NCBI RefSeq assembly: GCF_900105055.1
Contig: NZ_FNTA01000004.1
Location: forward strand, 5,053,501-5,117,500
Length of the DNA: 64,000 nt
Direction of reading: 5' to 3'
Origin: Amycolatopsis lurida
GTDB lineage: Bacteria; Actinomycetota; Actinomycetes; Mycobacteriales; Pseudonocardiaceae
A program made the position numbers and the translations under genes. Each line of letters opens with the position of its first letter. The stretch's first letter is position 1. The notes beneath the pieces are model-generated. The model was not told the DNA's origin. It worked only from the letters and a program-made list of their open reading frames with translations, and searched no databases. Positions 42,272 through 51,169 of this stretch are shown here, piece after piece.

Positions 42272-43494
42272 GGCGTCGTCCACTTCTGGTTCGCGCCACC
42301 GCCGCAGGTCCAGATCTGGAGTCTCGTCCCGTTCGCGGAGCTGTTCCCGGTGGCGTCGAGACATTTGTTCGCCTGCGGGTTCACGATGTCGCGTGCGCCG
42401 CTGATCGCCCATTTCTGCGCGCCGGAGCCGTTGCAGTCCCACAGTTGCACGGCCGTGCCGTCCGCGGTCCCGCCGCCGGAGACGTCCAGGCATTTGCCGA
42501 GCGCGCGGATCGTGCCGTCGCCGCCGACGGTCCAGTTCTGGGCGGCGTTGCCGTTGCAGTCGGTGATCTGGATCGGGGTGCCGTTGGCGGTGTTCGCGCC
42601 CGCCACGTCGACGCACTTTCCGCCGATCCCGGTGATCCGGCCGGTCCGCCCGGCCGTGTCGCTGGAATTCACGTGCACGTAATCGACGACGAGACGCTGC
42701 GGGAAGACCGTGCTGGAGTTCGGGTCGCCGGGCCAGTAGCCGCCGACGGCGAGGTTCAGGATCAGGTAGAAGGGGTGGTCGAAGACCCAGCGATTGCCGT
42801 TGAGGTCGGCGGGTGTGCGGGTCTGGTAGAGGTTCCCGTCCACATACCACTTGATCTGGTTCGGTGCCCAGTCGACGGCGTAGGTGTGGAAGTCGTCGGA
42901 GAAGTTCGGGCCGTTGTAGGCCGCGCCGATGCCGCCCGCGCCGGAGTAGCCGGGGCCGTGGAGGGTGCCGTGCACCGTGTTCGGCTCGAAGCCGACGTTC
43001 TCCATGATGTCGATCTCGCCGCTGTCGGGCCAGCCGACGTTGCCGATGTCGGCGCCGAGCATCCAGAACGCGGGCCACATCCCCTGCCCGCGCGGAAGTT
43101 TCATCCGCGCTTCGAACCGGCCGTAGGTCTGGGTGAACTGACCCTGCGTGGACAGCCGCGCGGAGGTGTACTCGCAGCGCCCGTACCAGCAGTTGTAATT
43201 CCCCGGGTTCTCCTTCTTCGCGGTGATGACGAGGTTGCCCTGGCCGTCGAGCGCCGCGTTGTTCGTCCCGGACGTGTACCACTGCCGCTCGTGGTTGTTG
43301 ACGTTGTCGCCGGTCTCGAAATGCCACTTCGACGTGTCGATACCCGCGCCGGCGGGCCCGTTGAAGTCATCGGTGAAGGTCGCGGCCATGACCGCGGCCT
43401 CGGAGGCCGGGGCCTGGGCCGTGGCCGGGAGCGAGCCGAGGAGGACGCCGACGGCGAGGAGTGCCGTCCAGCGGAAACGAGCTGAGATGGACAT
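42268..43494 (-). CDS. Secreted GH16 endo-beta-1,3-glucanase with ricin-type lectin module
   Basis: This 408-residue protein has a signal peptide (about 1-30), a GH16 laminarinase-type domain with the catalytic signature GEIDIMENVG (about 158-167, two glutamates and an aspartate) and WPAFWMLG upstream, then a ricin B-type module with QxW repeats (AQNWTV, AQKWAI, NQKWTT). It should cleave beta-1,3-glucan in fungal or plant walls. Its transcript includes the GH30 gene, whose lectin module is closely similar. ROK-type operator upstream. Confidence 0.94.
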   Translation of the reverse strand: MSISARFRWTALLAVGVLLGSLPATAQAPASEAAVMAATFTDDFNGPAGAGIDTSKWHFETGDNVNNHERQWYTSGTNNAALDGQGNLVITAKKENPGNYNCWYGRCEYTSARLSTQGQFTQTYGRFEARMKLPRGQGMWPAFWMLGADIGNVGWPDSGEIDIMENVGFEPNTVHGTLHGPGYSGAGGIGAAYNGPNFSDDFHTYAVDWAPNQIKWYVDGNLYQTRTPADLNGNRWVFDHPFYLILNLAVGGYWPGDPNSSTVFPQRLVVDYVHVNSSDTAGRTGRITGIGGKCVDVAGANTANGTPIQITDCNGNAAQNWTVGGDGTIRALGKCLDVSGGGTADGTAVQLWDCNGSGAQKWAISGARDIVNPQANKCLDATGNSSANGTRLQIWTCGGGANQKWTTP

Positions 43495-43549
43495 CGTTGT
43501 CGCCTCTCTGACCGTGGGGGACCCGAGGAGAAGGCATCCGGCGGAACTA

Positions 43550-43572
43550 CTTTGTTGCGCCTGGCAACAAAG
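43550..43572. promoter_or_regulatory. ROK-type operator upstream of the glucanase operon
   Basis: CTTTGTTGC (43550-43558) and GCAACAAAG (43564-43572) are perfect 9-bp arms around five bases. It lies 55 bp upstream of the GH16 start and next to the end of a ROK repressor gene. Palindromes of this form are common ROK operators. Confidence 0.7.
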
Positions 43573-43626
43573 TATGCATGGTCTCCACCACGGCGACAAG
43601 ACGTATTTTTCGACCTCGAATTAAGG

Positions 43627-44922
43627 TCAGGCGGCCGTGCCCCGCTTCGACCCGGCCGTGCGCGGGTCCGCGCCCTGCTCCAGGAGGGCGGCGACCGGGA
43701 GGGTGGCGGCTCCTATGGCGACGGCGTCCGGGCCGAGCTGTCCGAGCTCGATCTCGGTCTGGTCGAACACGTGCGCCAGGGCGTGCTCGCCCGCCACCCG
43801 GCGGATCTCGGGCAGGTACTTCTCGCCGAGCGTCAGCCCGGCCCAGCCGCCCACCACGATCCGCTCCGGGTTGAACAGGTTGATCAAATTGCCGATGCCG
43901 GCGCCGAGATAGCCCGCGGTCTCTTCCAGTACCTTGGCCGCGGTCTTGGACTTGCCCGCCGACTCCAGCAGCGCGGCGAACTGCGTCTGCTCGTCCTCGT
44001 CCGACGCCTTTCCGCCGCGCGCCTTGCGATAGCGGGCGAGGACGCCCTCCGCGCCGACGTAGGACTCCAGGCAGCCGCGGGATCCGCAGCGGCATTCCTG
44101 CCCGCCGAAGACGATCGTCGTGTGGCCCCATTCGCCCGCGCTGCTGGTGGAACCCCGGTAGGTGGTGCCGTCGGCGACCACGGCCGCGCCGACGCCGGAC
44201 CCGATCAGGGCGATCACCGCGTGTCGCGCGCCGCGGCCGGCGCCGAACCACATTTCGCCCTGGCCCTGGGTTTTCGCGCCGTTGTCCACGAACAGTGGCA
44301 GCTCGACGCCCTCCGCGCGCAGGAGGTCGGTGAGGGGGACCTCCTGCCAGCCGATGGTGGGCGCGTGCACACGCAGCGCCTCGCCCTGCTCGACGGTGCC
44401 CGGGACGCCGACGCCGACACCGAGCACGGTCGCTTCGTCGATGCCCGCCTCCGTGATCACTTCCCGGAGCCCGGACGCCACCTGGGTCACCGCCGCGGCC
44501 GCGTCCGGCCGGGGCGAGGCGAGGGGATGCTCGACGGTGGCGAGCCGGTTCATGGTGAGGTCGAACAGTTCGACCTTCACCCCGGTCTCGCCGATATCGA
44601 CGCCCGCGACATGCCCGTACGCCGGGTCGACGCGGAGCAGGACGCGCGGCCTGCCGCCGTCGGACTCGACCAGTCCGGCCTCGATGATGAGGCGTTCTTC
44701 GCCGAGTTCGGCGGTCACGTTGCTGACGGTCGCGGCGCTCAAGCCGGTCAGACCGCTCAATTCGTGGCGGCTGAGCGGGCCGTCGAAGTAGAGTTTCGAC
44801 AGCAGGAGGGAACGGTTGTGCCGCCGCAGGTCACGGACGGTGGTGCGCTTGGCAGGCATGCGGATACCCATCTTGTGGCGGCGGACCTTTCCAGGATGCC
44901 CCACGACCTTAGCCTCCGCCAT
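43627..44922 (-). CDS. ROK-family transcriptional repressor
   Basis: This 431-residue protein combines an N-terminal winged HTH (LSRHELSGLTGLSAATVSNV, about 50-69) with a sugar-kinase-like ROK domain: GVDIGETGVKVELFD, the zinc-binding ECRCGSRGCLESYVG (about 277-291) and GNLINLFNPERIVVGG. It probably senses a glucose or gentiobiose-type sugar and controls the glucanase operon and the divergent GH1 gene. Start uncertain: ATG codons at 44922, 44871 and 44859 are in frame, and the last gives the more usual MPAKRTTVRDLRRHN N-terminus. Confidence 0.9.
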   Translation of the reverse strand: MAEAKVVGHPGKVRRHKMGIRMPAKRTTVRDLRRHNRSLLLSKLYFDGPLSRHELSGLTGLSAATVSNVTAELGEERLIIEAGLVESDGGRPRVLLRVDPAYGHVAGVDIGETGVKVELFDLTMNRLATVEHPLASPRPDAAAAVTQVASGLREVITEAGIDEATVLGVGVGVPGTVEQGEALRVHAPTIGWQEVPLTDLLRAEGVELPLFVDNGAKTQGQGEMWFGAGRGARHAVIALIGSGVGAAVVADGTTYRGSTSSAGEWGHTTIVFGGQECRCGSRGCLESYVGAEGVLARYRKARGGKASDEDEQTQFAALLESAGKSKTAAKVLEETAGYLGAGIGNLINLFNPERIVVGGWAGLTLGEKYLPEIRRVAGEHALAHVFDQTEIELGQLGPDAVAIGAATLPVAALLEQGADPRTAGSKRGTAA

Positions 44923-44956
44923 GTATCAACTGGTGAAATAAGGGGGAAGAGGGGCC

Positions 44957-46345
44957 ATGACCGGGGATGACGAGCTCATCGGCACCTTGCCGCCGGACTT
45001 CCGGTGGGGTGTCGGCAGCTCGGCGTACCAGGTCGAAGGCGCGGTCGCCGAAGACGGAAGAACACCGTCCATTTGGGACACCTGGGCCCGGTCCCCGTGG
45101 TCGGTCGACAACGGGGACACCGGCGAGGTCGCCTGCGATCACTACCACCGCATGCCCGCCGACGTCGCACTGCTCAAGGAACTCGGCGTCGACACCTACC
45201 GCTTCTCCGTTTCCTGGCCCCGTGTGCAGCCGCGCGGGCGCGGCGGCGTCAACCCGGCAGGGATCGCCTTCTACGACCGGCTGGTCGACGAACTGCTCAA
45301 CAACGGCATCGACCCCTGGCTGACGCTGTACCACTGGGATCTGCCGCAGCACCTCGAAGACGCGGGCGGGTGGCCCGCGCGCGACACCGCCGTCCGGTTC
45401 GCCGACTACGCGATGCTCGTGTTCGAGCGCCTGAGCGACCGGGTCCGCCACTGGACCACGCTGAGCGAGCCGTGGTGCACGGCCATGCACGGTTACGTCC
45501 ACGGGGTGATGGCGCCCGGCCGCCGGGACGCGAAGGCGGGTATGGCGGCGGCGCATCACCTGCTGCTCGGCCACGGCCTCGCCGTGCGGCGGATGCGGGA
45601 ACTCGCCCCGGCCGGGACGAAGTTCGGGATCACGCTCAACCTGAGCACCGCCGACCCGGCCACTTCGAGTGAGGCCGACCGGGCCGCCGCCCGCTTCGAG
45701 GACGGGCTCGGGACGAGGTTCTACCTCGACGCGCTCGTCCACGGCCGGTACCCCGAGGACGTCCTCGAGACCCTCGCCCGGCAGGGCATCCGCCTGCCGT
45801 CCGAGCCGTGGGATCCGTCGATCATCGCGGCCCCACTTGATTTCCTCGGCGTCGACTACTACTTCGGGACGCGGTACTCCGGGGTGGAGGAGAACGGGGA
45901 CGCGGTGGAGCATTTCGGGATGCCCGCGTTTCGCAAGGTCCCGTTCGGGGCCCCGTCGACGGTGCTGGGCTGGGAGATCCTGCCGCACAAGCTCACCGAA
46001 CTGCTCGTCCGGATCAGCCGGGACTATCCCGGCCTTCCGCTCTACGTAACGGAGAACGGGGCCGCGTTCGCCGACGTCCCCGACGAGACCGGCTTCGTCC
46101 GCGACGACGACCGCGCCGGCTACCTGTCCGCGCATATCGCCGCCACGGCCGCCGCGCGGCAGGCGGGCGCGGACGTCCGCGGCTGTTTCGCCTGGTCCTT
46201 TTTGGACAGTTTCGAATGGGCGTACGGCTACGAGAAGCGGCTCGGCCTGGTGCGGGTCGACCGCGAGACGCAGGCGCGGACGATCAAGCAGAGCGGGCTG
46301 GCGTACCGCGACATCGTCGAGCGGGTGCGTGGCGGACGGCGGTAG
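44957..46345 (+). CDS. bglA: GH1 beta-glucosidase
   Basis: This 462-residue enzyme hydrolyses beta-glucosides, finishing beta-glucan breakdown inside the cell. It has the GH1 N-terminal signature FRWGVGSSAYQVEGAVAEDG (about 15-34) and the nucleophile in YVTENGAAF (about 366). The acid/base motif is TLSEP instead of the usual TLNEP (about 170), with the glutamate retained. No signal peptide. GGGGAAGAGGGG lies just before the ATG. It is divergent from the ROK gene. Confidence 0.94.
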   Translation: MTGDDELIGTLPPDFRWGVGSSAYQVEGAVAEDGRTPSIWDTWARSPWSVDNGDTGEVACDHYHRMPADVALLKELGVDTYRFSVSWPRVQPRGRGGVNPAGIAFYDRLVDELLNNGIDPWLTLYHWDLPQHLEDAGGWPARDTAVRFADYAMLVFERLSDRVRHWTTLSEPWCTAMHGYVHGVMAPGRRDAKAGMAAAHHLLLGHGLAVRRMRELAPAGTKFGITLNLSTADPATSSEADRAAARFEDGLGTRFYLDALVHGRYPEDVLETLARQGIRLPSEPWDPSIIAAPLDFLGVDYYFGTRYSGVEENGDAVEHFGMPAFRKVPFGAPSTVLGWEILPHKLTELLVRISRDYPGLPLYVTENGAAFADVPDETGFVRDDDRAGYLSAHIAATAAARQAGADVRGCFAWSFLDSFEWAYGYEKRLGLVRVDRETQARTIKQSGLAYRDIVERVRGGRR

Positions 46346-46457
46346 GGCCTGCTCCACCATCGAACCGGCGGCCCGCTCCATTCTTCCCGGCCACCCCGCG
46401 TCCTAGGTTCGGCAGCGGAAAGTTGTTTGCCGCTACCGGAAAACGTGGGGGACAGTG

Positions 46458-47171
46458 ATGACCGTCAGGCTCGAACAACGTGACCAGCGGGAGGCGCCAC
46501 GGAAAGCGTGGTGGCGGAGGCCGTGGGTAGGGCCGTTGGCCGTCGTCGTCGTGGTCTTCCTGGCCTTTTCGATGCCGCCGTATCTGTCGTTGGATCCGGC
46601 GCGGTCACGGGTTCCGCAGCCGCCCGGGTTCACGACGCACTACTGGTTCCTCGCGGCGCACGTGCTGTTCGGCTCGATCGCGATGGTCGGCGCGCTGCTG
46701 CAGATCTGGCCGTGGTTCCGGGCGAAGTATCCGGCGGTGCACCGGAAGATCGGCCGGGTGTATGTCTTCGCCGGGGTGCTCCCCGCCGGGCTGCTGGCGC
46801 TGACCGTCGGCGCGATGAGCCCGTTCGGCCCGGCGACGCGGGTGGCCAACGTCGTGGCCGGGGTGCTGTGGCTGGCGTGCACGTTCGCCGGCTGGCGCGC
46901 GGCGAGGCAACGCCGGTTCGGCGACCACCGGCGCTGGATGATCCGCAGTTTCGCGCTGACCATGTCGATCATCGTCAGCAGGGTGGTCGGGCCGATCGCG
47001 CTGATCACGTTGCAACCGCAGCTGGAGACCACGTTCGGGGGCAGCGAGATCGCCTTGACCCAGTCGGTCGCCGCGATCACGGCCTGGCTGAGCCCGACGC
47101 TGGTCATCATCGCGACGCAGTGGTACCTGGATCGCCGCCCGGCTAAGAAGAAGTCAGCGATCGCGCGATGA
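46458..47171 (+). CDS. DUF2306 membrane protein
   Basis: This 237-residue protein has about six membrane helices, starting near residue 27. Conserved polar residues include HYWFLAAHVLFGSIAMVGAL (about 61-80), VHRKIGRVYV and RFGDHRRWMIRSFALTMS, the last typical of DUF2306 proteins (possible heme or quinone-linked membrane proteins, unproven). The ATG at 46458 follows GGGGGA. Its end overlaps the convergent acyl-CoA dehydrogenase gene by 29 bp. Confidence 0.85.
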   Translation: MTVRLEQRDQREAPRKAWWRRPWVGPLAVVVVVFLAFSMPPYLSLDPARSRVPQPPGFTTHYWFLAAHVLFGSIAMVGALLQIWPWFRAKYPAVHRKIGRVYVFAGVLPAGLLALTVGAMSPFGPATRVANVVAGVLWLACTFAGWRAARQRRFGDHRRWMIRSFALTMSIIVSRVVGPIALITLQPQLETTFGGSEIALTQSVAAITAWLSPTLVIIATQWYLDRRPAKKKSAIAR

Positions 47172-48285
47172 TCGTCCGCTGCACTTCGGACGCGCCTTCG
47201 TAGATCCGCGGCGCGCGGACCTCGCGGTAGAGGTGTTCGAGCAGATGCCCTCGCCGCAGCGCCCGCGCGCCGTGAATCTGCACGGCCGAGTCGACGACGT
47301 ACTGCGCGGTCTCGGTGGCGAACAGTTTCGCCATCGCGGCCCGGCCCGCGAGGTTCCGCTCGCCCGCGTCGTAGGCGGCGGCCGCGGCGTAGACCAGCAG
47401 GCGGGACGCCTCCGTGCGGGTCGCCATTTCGGCGAGGGTGTGCGCCACGGTCTGCTGCTTGAGCAACGGCCCGCCGAACGCGACCCGGGACTGGGCGTGG
47501 GCGACGGCGGCGTCGAGCGCGGCCTGCGCCATCCCGACGGCGAACGCTCCGACACTCGGCCGGAACAGGTCCAGGGTCCGCATCGCCACACCGAAACCGC
47601 GATCCTGCTCGCCGAGCAGTTCGTCCCGTTCGACACGGACGCCGTCGAAGACCAGGGTGCCGATGGGATGCGGGCTGACGAGGTCGAGGTGCTCGCCCGA
47701 GAGCCCGGCGCGGTCGGCCGGGACGACGAACGCGGACACGCCGCGAGAACCCGCGTCCGGGGTGGTGCGGGCGAAGACGCTGTAGAAATCGGCCTCGGGG
47801 GCGTTGGAGATCCACATCTTCTCGCCGGTGAGACGCCAGCCGTCGCCGTCGGGCTCGGCGGCGAGCTCCAGTGCCGCCGCGTCCGAGCCCGCGTTCGGCT
47901 CGGTGAGCGCGAACGCGGCGACGGCGTCGCCCGCGGCCACGGCGGGCACCCACTTCGAGACCTGCGAATCCTGCCCGGACTGCAGTACCGGATACGTGCC
48001 AAGGCCCTGGAGCGCCAAAGCGGTCTCGGCTTCGGTGCTCTGGCTGGCCAGGGATTCGCGCAGGATGCAGAGATCCGTCGCGGCGGCCTCCCGGCTCGGG
48101 CTGCCGCCCTCGACGCCGGGGAACAGCCGGGAGAGCAGGCCGAGTGCGCCCATTTCCTTGAGCAGAGGCCGGTTCACCGCGCCTTCGGTACCGGAGCCGG
48201 CCAGCGGGCGGAGCTTTTCGGCGCCCAGCCGCCGGACCTCCGCGGCGAAGATCTGCTGTTCGGGACTCAGCGCGAAGGCGGTCAT
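47143..48285 (-). CDS. Acyl-CoA dehydrogenase of the aryl-CoA module
   Basis: This 380-residue flavoenzyme shows AFALTEPNAGSDAAALEL (about 113-130), LTGEKMWISNAPEADFYSVF, QIHGARALRRGHLLEHLYRE and the C-terminal IYEGASEVQRTIIARSL; the catalytic glutamate is in the last segment. The ATG at 48285 overlaps the stop of the hydroxylase-reductase gene by 4 bp, so it acts in the same pathway, likely dehydrogenating a reduced ring or ring-opened CoA ester. Substrate not proven. Confidence 0.92.
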   Translation of the reverse strand: MTAFALSPEQQIFAAEVRRLGAEKLRPLAGSGTEGAVNRPLLKEMGALGLLSRLFPGVEGGSPSREAAATDLCILRESLASQSTEAETALALQGLGTYPVLQSGQDSQVSKWVPAVAAGDAVAAFALTEPNAGSDAAALELAAEPDGDGWRLTGEKMWISNAPEADFYSVFARTTPDAGSRGVSAFVVPADRAGLSGEHLDLVSPHPIGTLVFDGVRVERDELLGEQDRGFGVAMRTLDLFRPSVGAFAVGMAQAALDAAVAHAQSRVAFGGPLLKQQTVAHTLAEMATRTEASRLLVYAAAAAYDAGERNLAGRAAMAKLFATETAQYVVDSAVQIHGARALRRGHLLEHLYREVRAPRIYEGASEVQRTIIARSLTSS

Positions 48286-50633
48286 CGGTCGCTCCCAGGT
48301 CGCCAGCGGGCGTGCGCGGTGCCGGTTTCGCCGGAGCGAAGGAGTTCCAGCCGTGGTTTCGGCCCGTCGGCCCGGCCGCCCTGCGGTTTCCGGCTGCCCG
48401 CCGCGAACTGCTTCGGCCACGGCATCGGATAGCCCTGTTCGGCGGCCGCATGCAGTGTCCACTGTGGATCGTAGAGATGTGTCCTGCCGAGTGCGCAAAG
48501 ATCCGCACGGCCGGCCAGGATCAGCGAATTGACGTCGTCGTAGGACGAGATCGCGCCGACGGCGATCACCGCGATCCCGTACTCGCGCCCGATCTCGTTG
48601 CGGATCCGGTCGGCGTACGGCGTCTGGTAACTGCGGCCGTACGCGGGTTTCTCCTCGCTGACCACCTGACCGGTCGACACGTCGATGCCGTCTGCCCCGT
48701 GCTCGGCGAACGCGCGGGCGATCTCGACGGCGTCGTCGACGTCGATTCCGCCTTCGTGCCAGTCGGTCGCCGAGATGCGGACCGTCATCGGCCGTTCGGC
48801 GGGCCACGCCGCGCGGACGGCGTCGAAGACTTCGAGCGGGAAACGCAGCCTGTTCTCCAGAGAGCCGCCGTACTCGTCGGTGCGCCGGTTGGTCAGTGGC
48901 GACAGGAACGAAGACAGGAGATAGCCGTGCGCGCAGTGCAGTTCGAGGAGGTCGAACCCGGCGCGCGCGGCGGCTCGGGCGGATTCCGCGAACTGTTCGC
49001 GGATCTCTTGTAGCTCAGTGACCGTGAGTTCACGTGGGGTCTGATTCGCTTCGCTGTACGGGATCGCCGACGGCGCGCAGATCTCCCAGTTGCCCTCGGG
49101 GAGCGGCTGGTCGATGCCGTCCCACATCAGTTTCGTGGAGCCCTTGCGTCCCGAATGTCCCAGCTGGACACCGATGCGCGCGGGAGTGTGGCCGTGGACG
49201 AAGTCGGTGATCCGTGCCCAGGCGCGCTCCTGCTCTTCGGTGTACAGGCCGCCGCAACCCGGCGTGATGCGGCCGGTTTCGGAGACGCAGACCATCTCCG
49301 TCATCACCAGCCCGGCGCCACCGAGTGCCTTGCTTCCCAGGTGTACCAAGTGGAAATCGGTCGGGACGCCGTCTTCGGACGAGTACATGTCCATCGGCGA
49401 GACGACGACGCGGTTCGGCAGGTCGAGGTTCCCGATCCGGAACGGCTGGAACATCGGGGGCCGGGCGCCGGAGTCCAAAGTGGATGCGAACCAGGTGTCC
49501 AGTTCCGCGGCGAACTCGGGGTCGCGCAGCCGGAGGTTGTCGTAGGTGACGCGGCGGCTGCGGGTGAGGATGTTGAACGCGAACTGGGCCGGATCCTGGT
49601 GGGTGTACTGGCCCATGTTCTCGAACCACTCCAGGCTCGCCTGCGCGGCGCGCTGAGTGGAGTCGACGACAGGGCGGCGCTCGGCTTCGTAGGCTTCCAG
49701 CGCGGTGTCCATATCGGACTGCTCGTGCAGGCAGGCGGCCAGCGCGAGGGCGTCCTCCATGGCGAGCTTCGTGCCGGAGCCGATGGAGAAATGCGCGGTG
49801 TGCGCGGCGTCGCCGAGCAGGACGACGTTCTCGTGCCGCCAGCTCGCGCAGCGCACGGTGGCGAACGCGGTCCACTTCGAGTTGTTGGCGAACACCTGAT
49901 GGCCGCCGAGGACGTCCGCGCACAGTTCGCGGATGACCTCGATGGACTTCTCGTCGCTTTCACCCGGCGCCAGCGTCGTGGCGGCGATCTCGCCGAAAGC
50001 GCGCTCCCAGACGTCCTCGTGCAGTTCGAGGATGAACGTGCTCGCGGTGTCGCCGTACGGGTAGCCGTGGATCTGCATGATCCCGTGCGGGGTTTCGAGG
50101 ACGTAGAACTTGAAGGCGTCGAAAACAAGATCCGTGCCGAGCCAGATGTACTTGCAGCGCCGGGTCTGGAGGCTCGGCCTGAAGCTTTCGGCCAGGGCGT
50201 TGCGGGTCGGGGAGTTGACGCCGTCCGCCGCGACGACGAGGTCGTACTCGGCGCTCGCGGCCGCCGCGCTCGGCGCCTCGGTGCGGAAACGCACGTCCAC
50301 ACCGAGTTCCGCACAGCGTTCCTGGAGGATGCCGAGCAGCCGTTTGCGGCTCATCGCGGCGAAGCCGTGCCCGCCCGAGGTGTGCACCGTGCCGCGGAAG
50401 TGGACGTCGATGTCGTCCCAGCGCGCGAACTCGCGGCGCATGGCGGCGTGGATCACCGGGTCGGCGTGTTCGATCCCGCCGAGCGTCTCGTCGGAGAACA
50501 CCACCCCGAACCCGAAGGTGTCGTCGGGCGCGTTGCGCTCCCAGACGGTGATCTCGTGATCGGGATGGAGCTGTTTCGCCAGCGTGGCGAAGTAGAGCCC
50601 CGCCGGGCCGCCGCCTAACACCGCGATACGCAC
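48282..50633 (-). CDS. Bifunctional salicylyl-CoA 5-hydroxylase / 2-aminobenzoyl-CoA monooxygenase-reductase
   Basis: This 783-residue fusion has an N-terminal FAD monooxygenase (IAVLGGGPAGLYFATLAKQL at residues 3-22; FAD segment NVVLLGDAAHTAHFSIGSGT at about 280) and a C-terminal old-yellow-enzyme domain from about residue 400 (VVSPMDMYSSEDGVPTDFHL, QLGHSGRKGS, HCAHGYLLSSFLSPLTNRR). Such fusions hydroxylate, and sometimes then reduce, salicylyl-CoA or anthraniloyl-CoA. The GTG start is next to a divergent RidA gene. Whether the ring carries OH or NH2 cannot be told, though RidA favours an amino substrate. Confidence 0.92.
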   Translation of the reverse strand: MRIAVLGGGPAGLYFATLAKQLHPDHEITVWERNAPDDTFGFGVVFSDETLGGIEHADPVIHAAMRREFARWDDIDVHFRGTVHTSGGHGFAAMSRKRLLGILQERCAELGVDVRFRTEAPSAAAASAEYDLVVAADGVNSPTRNALAESFRPSLQTRRCKYIWLGTDLVFDAFKFYVLETPHGIMQIHGYPYGDTASTFILELHEDVWERAFGEIAATTLAPGESDEKSIEVIRELCADVLGGHQVFANNSKWTAFATVRCASWRHENVVLLGDAAHTAHFSIGSGTKLAMEDALALAACLHEQSDMDTALEAYEAERRPVVDSTQRAAQASLEWFENMGQYTHQDPAQFAFNILTRSRRVTYDNLRLRDPEFAAELDTWFASTLDSGARPPMFQPFRIGNLDLPNRVVVSPMDMYSSEDGVPTDFHLVHLGSKALGGAGLVMTEMVCVSETGRITPGCGGLYTEEQERAWARITDFVHGHTPARIGVQLGHSGRKGSTKLMWDGIDQPLPEGNWEICAPSAIPYSEANQTPRELTVTELQEIREQFAESARAAARAGFDLLELHCAHGYLLSSFLSPLTNRRTDEYGGSLENRLRFPLEVFDAVRAAWPAERPMTVRISATDWHEGGIDVDDAVEIARAFAEHGADGIDVSTGQVVSEEKPAYGRSYQTPYADRIRNEIGREYGIAVIAVGAISSYDDVNSLILAGRADLCALGRTHLYDPQWTLHAAAEQGYPMPWPKQFAAGSRKPQGGRADGPKPRLELLRSGETGTAHARWRPGSDR

Positions 50634-50659
50634 GTCGCTCAGGGTATGTCGCGGTATGT

Positions 50660-50693
50660 ACGATCGTCAACGATACGGGATATGCTGACCCGT
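50660..50693. promoter_or_regulatory. Divergent promoters of ridA and the hydroxylase-reductase gene
   Basis: Plus strand: TATGCT (50681-50686) ends 7 nt before the ATG at 50694, a leaderless start. Minus strand: TTGACG (50670-50665) with a weak CATACC about 17 bp on. ACGATCGT (50660-50667) is an 8-bp palindrome between them, a possible regulator site. Confidence 0.5.
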
Positions 50694-51083
50694 ATGGAGC
50701 GCATCAACCCGCCCGGACTCGGCCGTCCCTCCGGCTTCTCGCACGCCGTCGCCGCGACCGGGAGATTCGTCTTCCTCGCCGGTCAGACGGCGTTGGACGA
50801 GGAGAACCGCATCGTCGGCGAAGGCGTGGTCGAGCAGTTCGAACGCGCGCTGTCCAACTTGCTCACGGCGTTGCGCGCGGCGGGCGGGACGCCGTCGGAC
50901 CTGTGCAGCGTGACCGTCTACATCGTCGACATGGACGACTATCGTGCCCACGCGCGCGAGATCGGCGCGGTGTGGAAGCGCCTGGCCGGGAGCGAGTACC
51001 CCGCCATGGCGGGGATCGGCGTCAGCCGGCTGTGGGACGCGGAGGCGCTGGTGGAGGTGCAGGGCTTCGCGGTGGTGGCGTAG
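50694..51083 (+). CDS. ridA: RidA-family enamine/imine deaminase
   Basis: This 129-residue protein hydrolyses reactive enamines or imines. It has the YjgF/RidA features GFSHAVAATGRFVFLAGQTA (about 14-33), a central VVEQFERALSNLLTALRAAG and the C-terminal ALVEVQGFAVVA. The usual substrate-binding arginine region is SVTVYIVDMDDYRAHAREIG. The ATG at 50694 fits a leaderless promoter; an ATG at 50682 is in frame. It is divergent from the aryl-CoA hydroxylase-reductase. Confidence 0.9.
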   Translation: MERINPPGLGRPSGFSHAVAATGRFVFLAGQTALDEENRIVGEGVVEQFERALSNLLTALRAAGGTPSDLCSVTVYIVDMDDYRAHAREIGAVWKRLAGSEYPAMAGIGVSRLWDAEALVEVQGFAVVA

Positions 51084-51098
51084 GCCCGCCGGTGCCGT

Positions 51099-51148
51099 GG
51101 GTCGTGAGTGGTAAGTGTCGTTCTAACGACACTTACCACTCACGACCC
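51099..51148. terminator. Perfect 24-bp palindrome between convergent ridA and paaX
   Basis: Arms 51099-51122 and 51125-51148 are exact complements with a two-base centre. The outer part (GGTCGTGAGTG) is shared with 15252-15262. The position fits a bidirectional terminator. Confidence 0.75.
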
Positions 51149-51169
51149 CACCGCCCCCCGGCACGTGCG

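Noticed and set aside
40433..43327. A 964-codon open frame that would fuse the GH30 enzyme to upstream codons
   Set aside because: The upstream part is a shadow of the GH16 gene; the GH30 signal peptide starts at 42271 with a 4-bp overlap to the GH16 stop.
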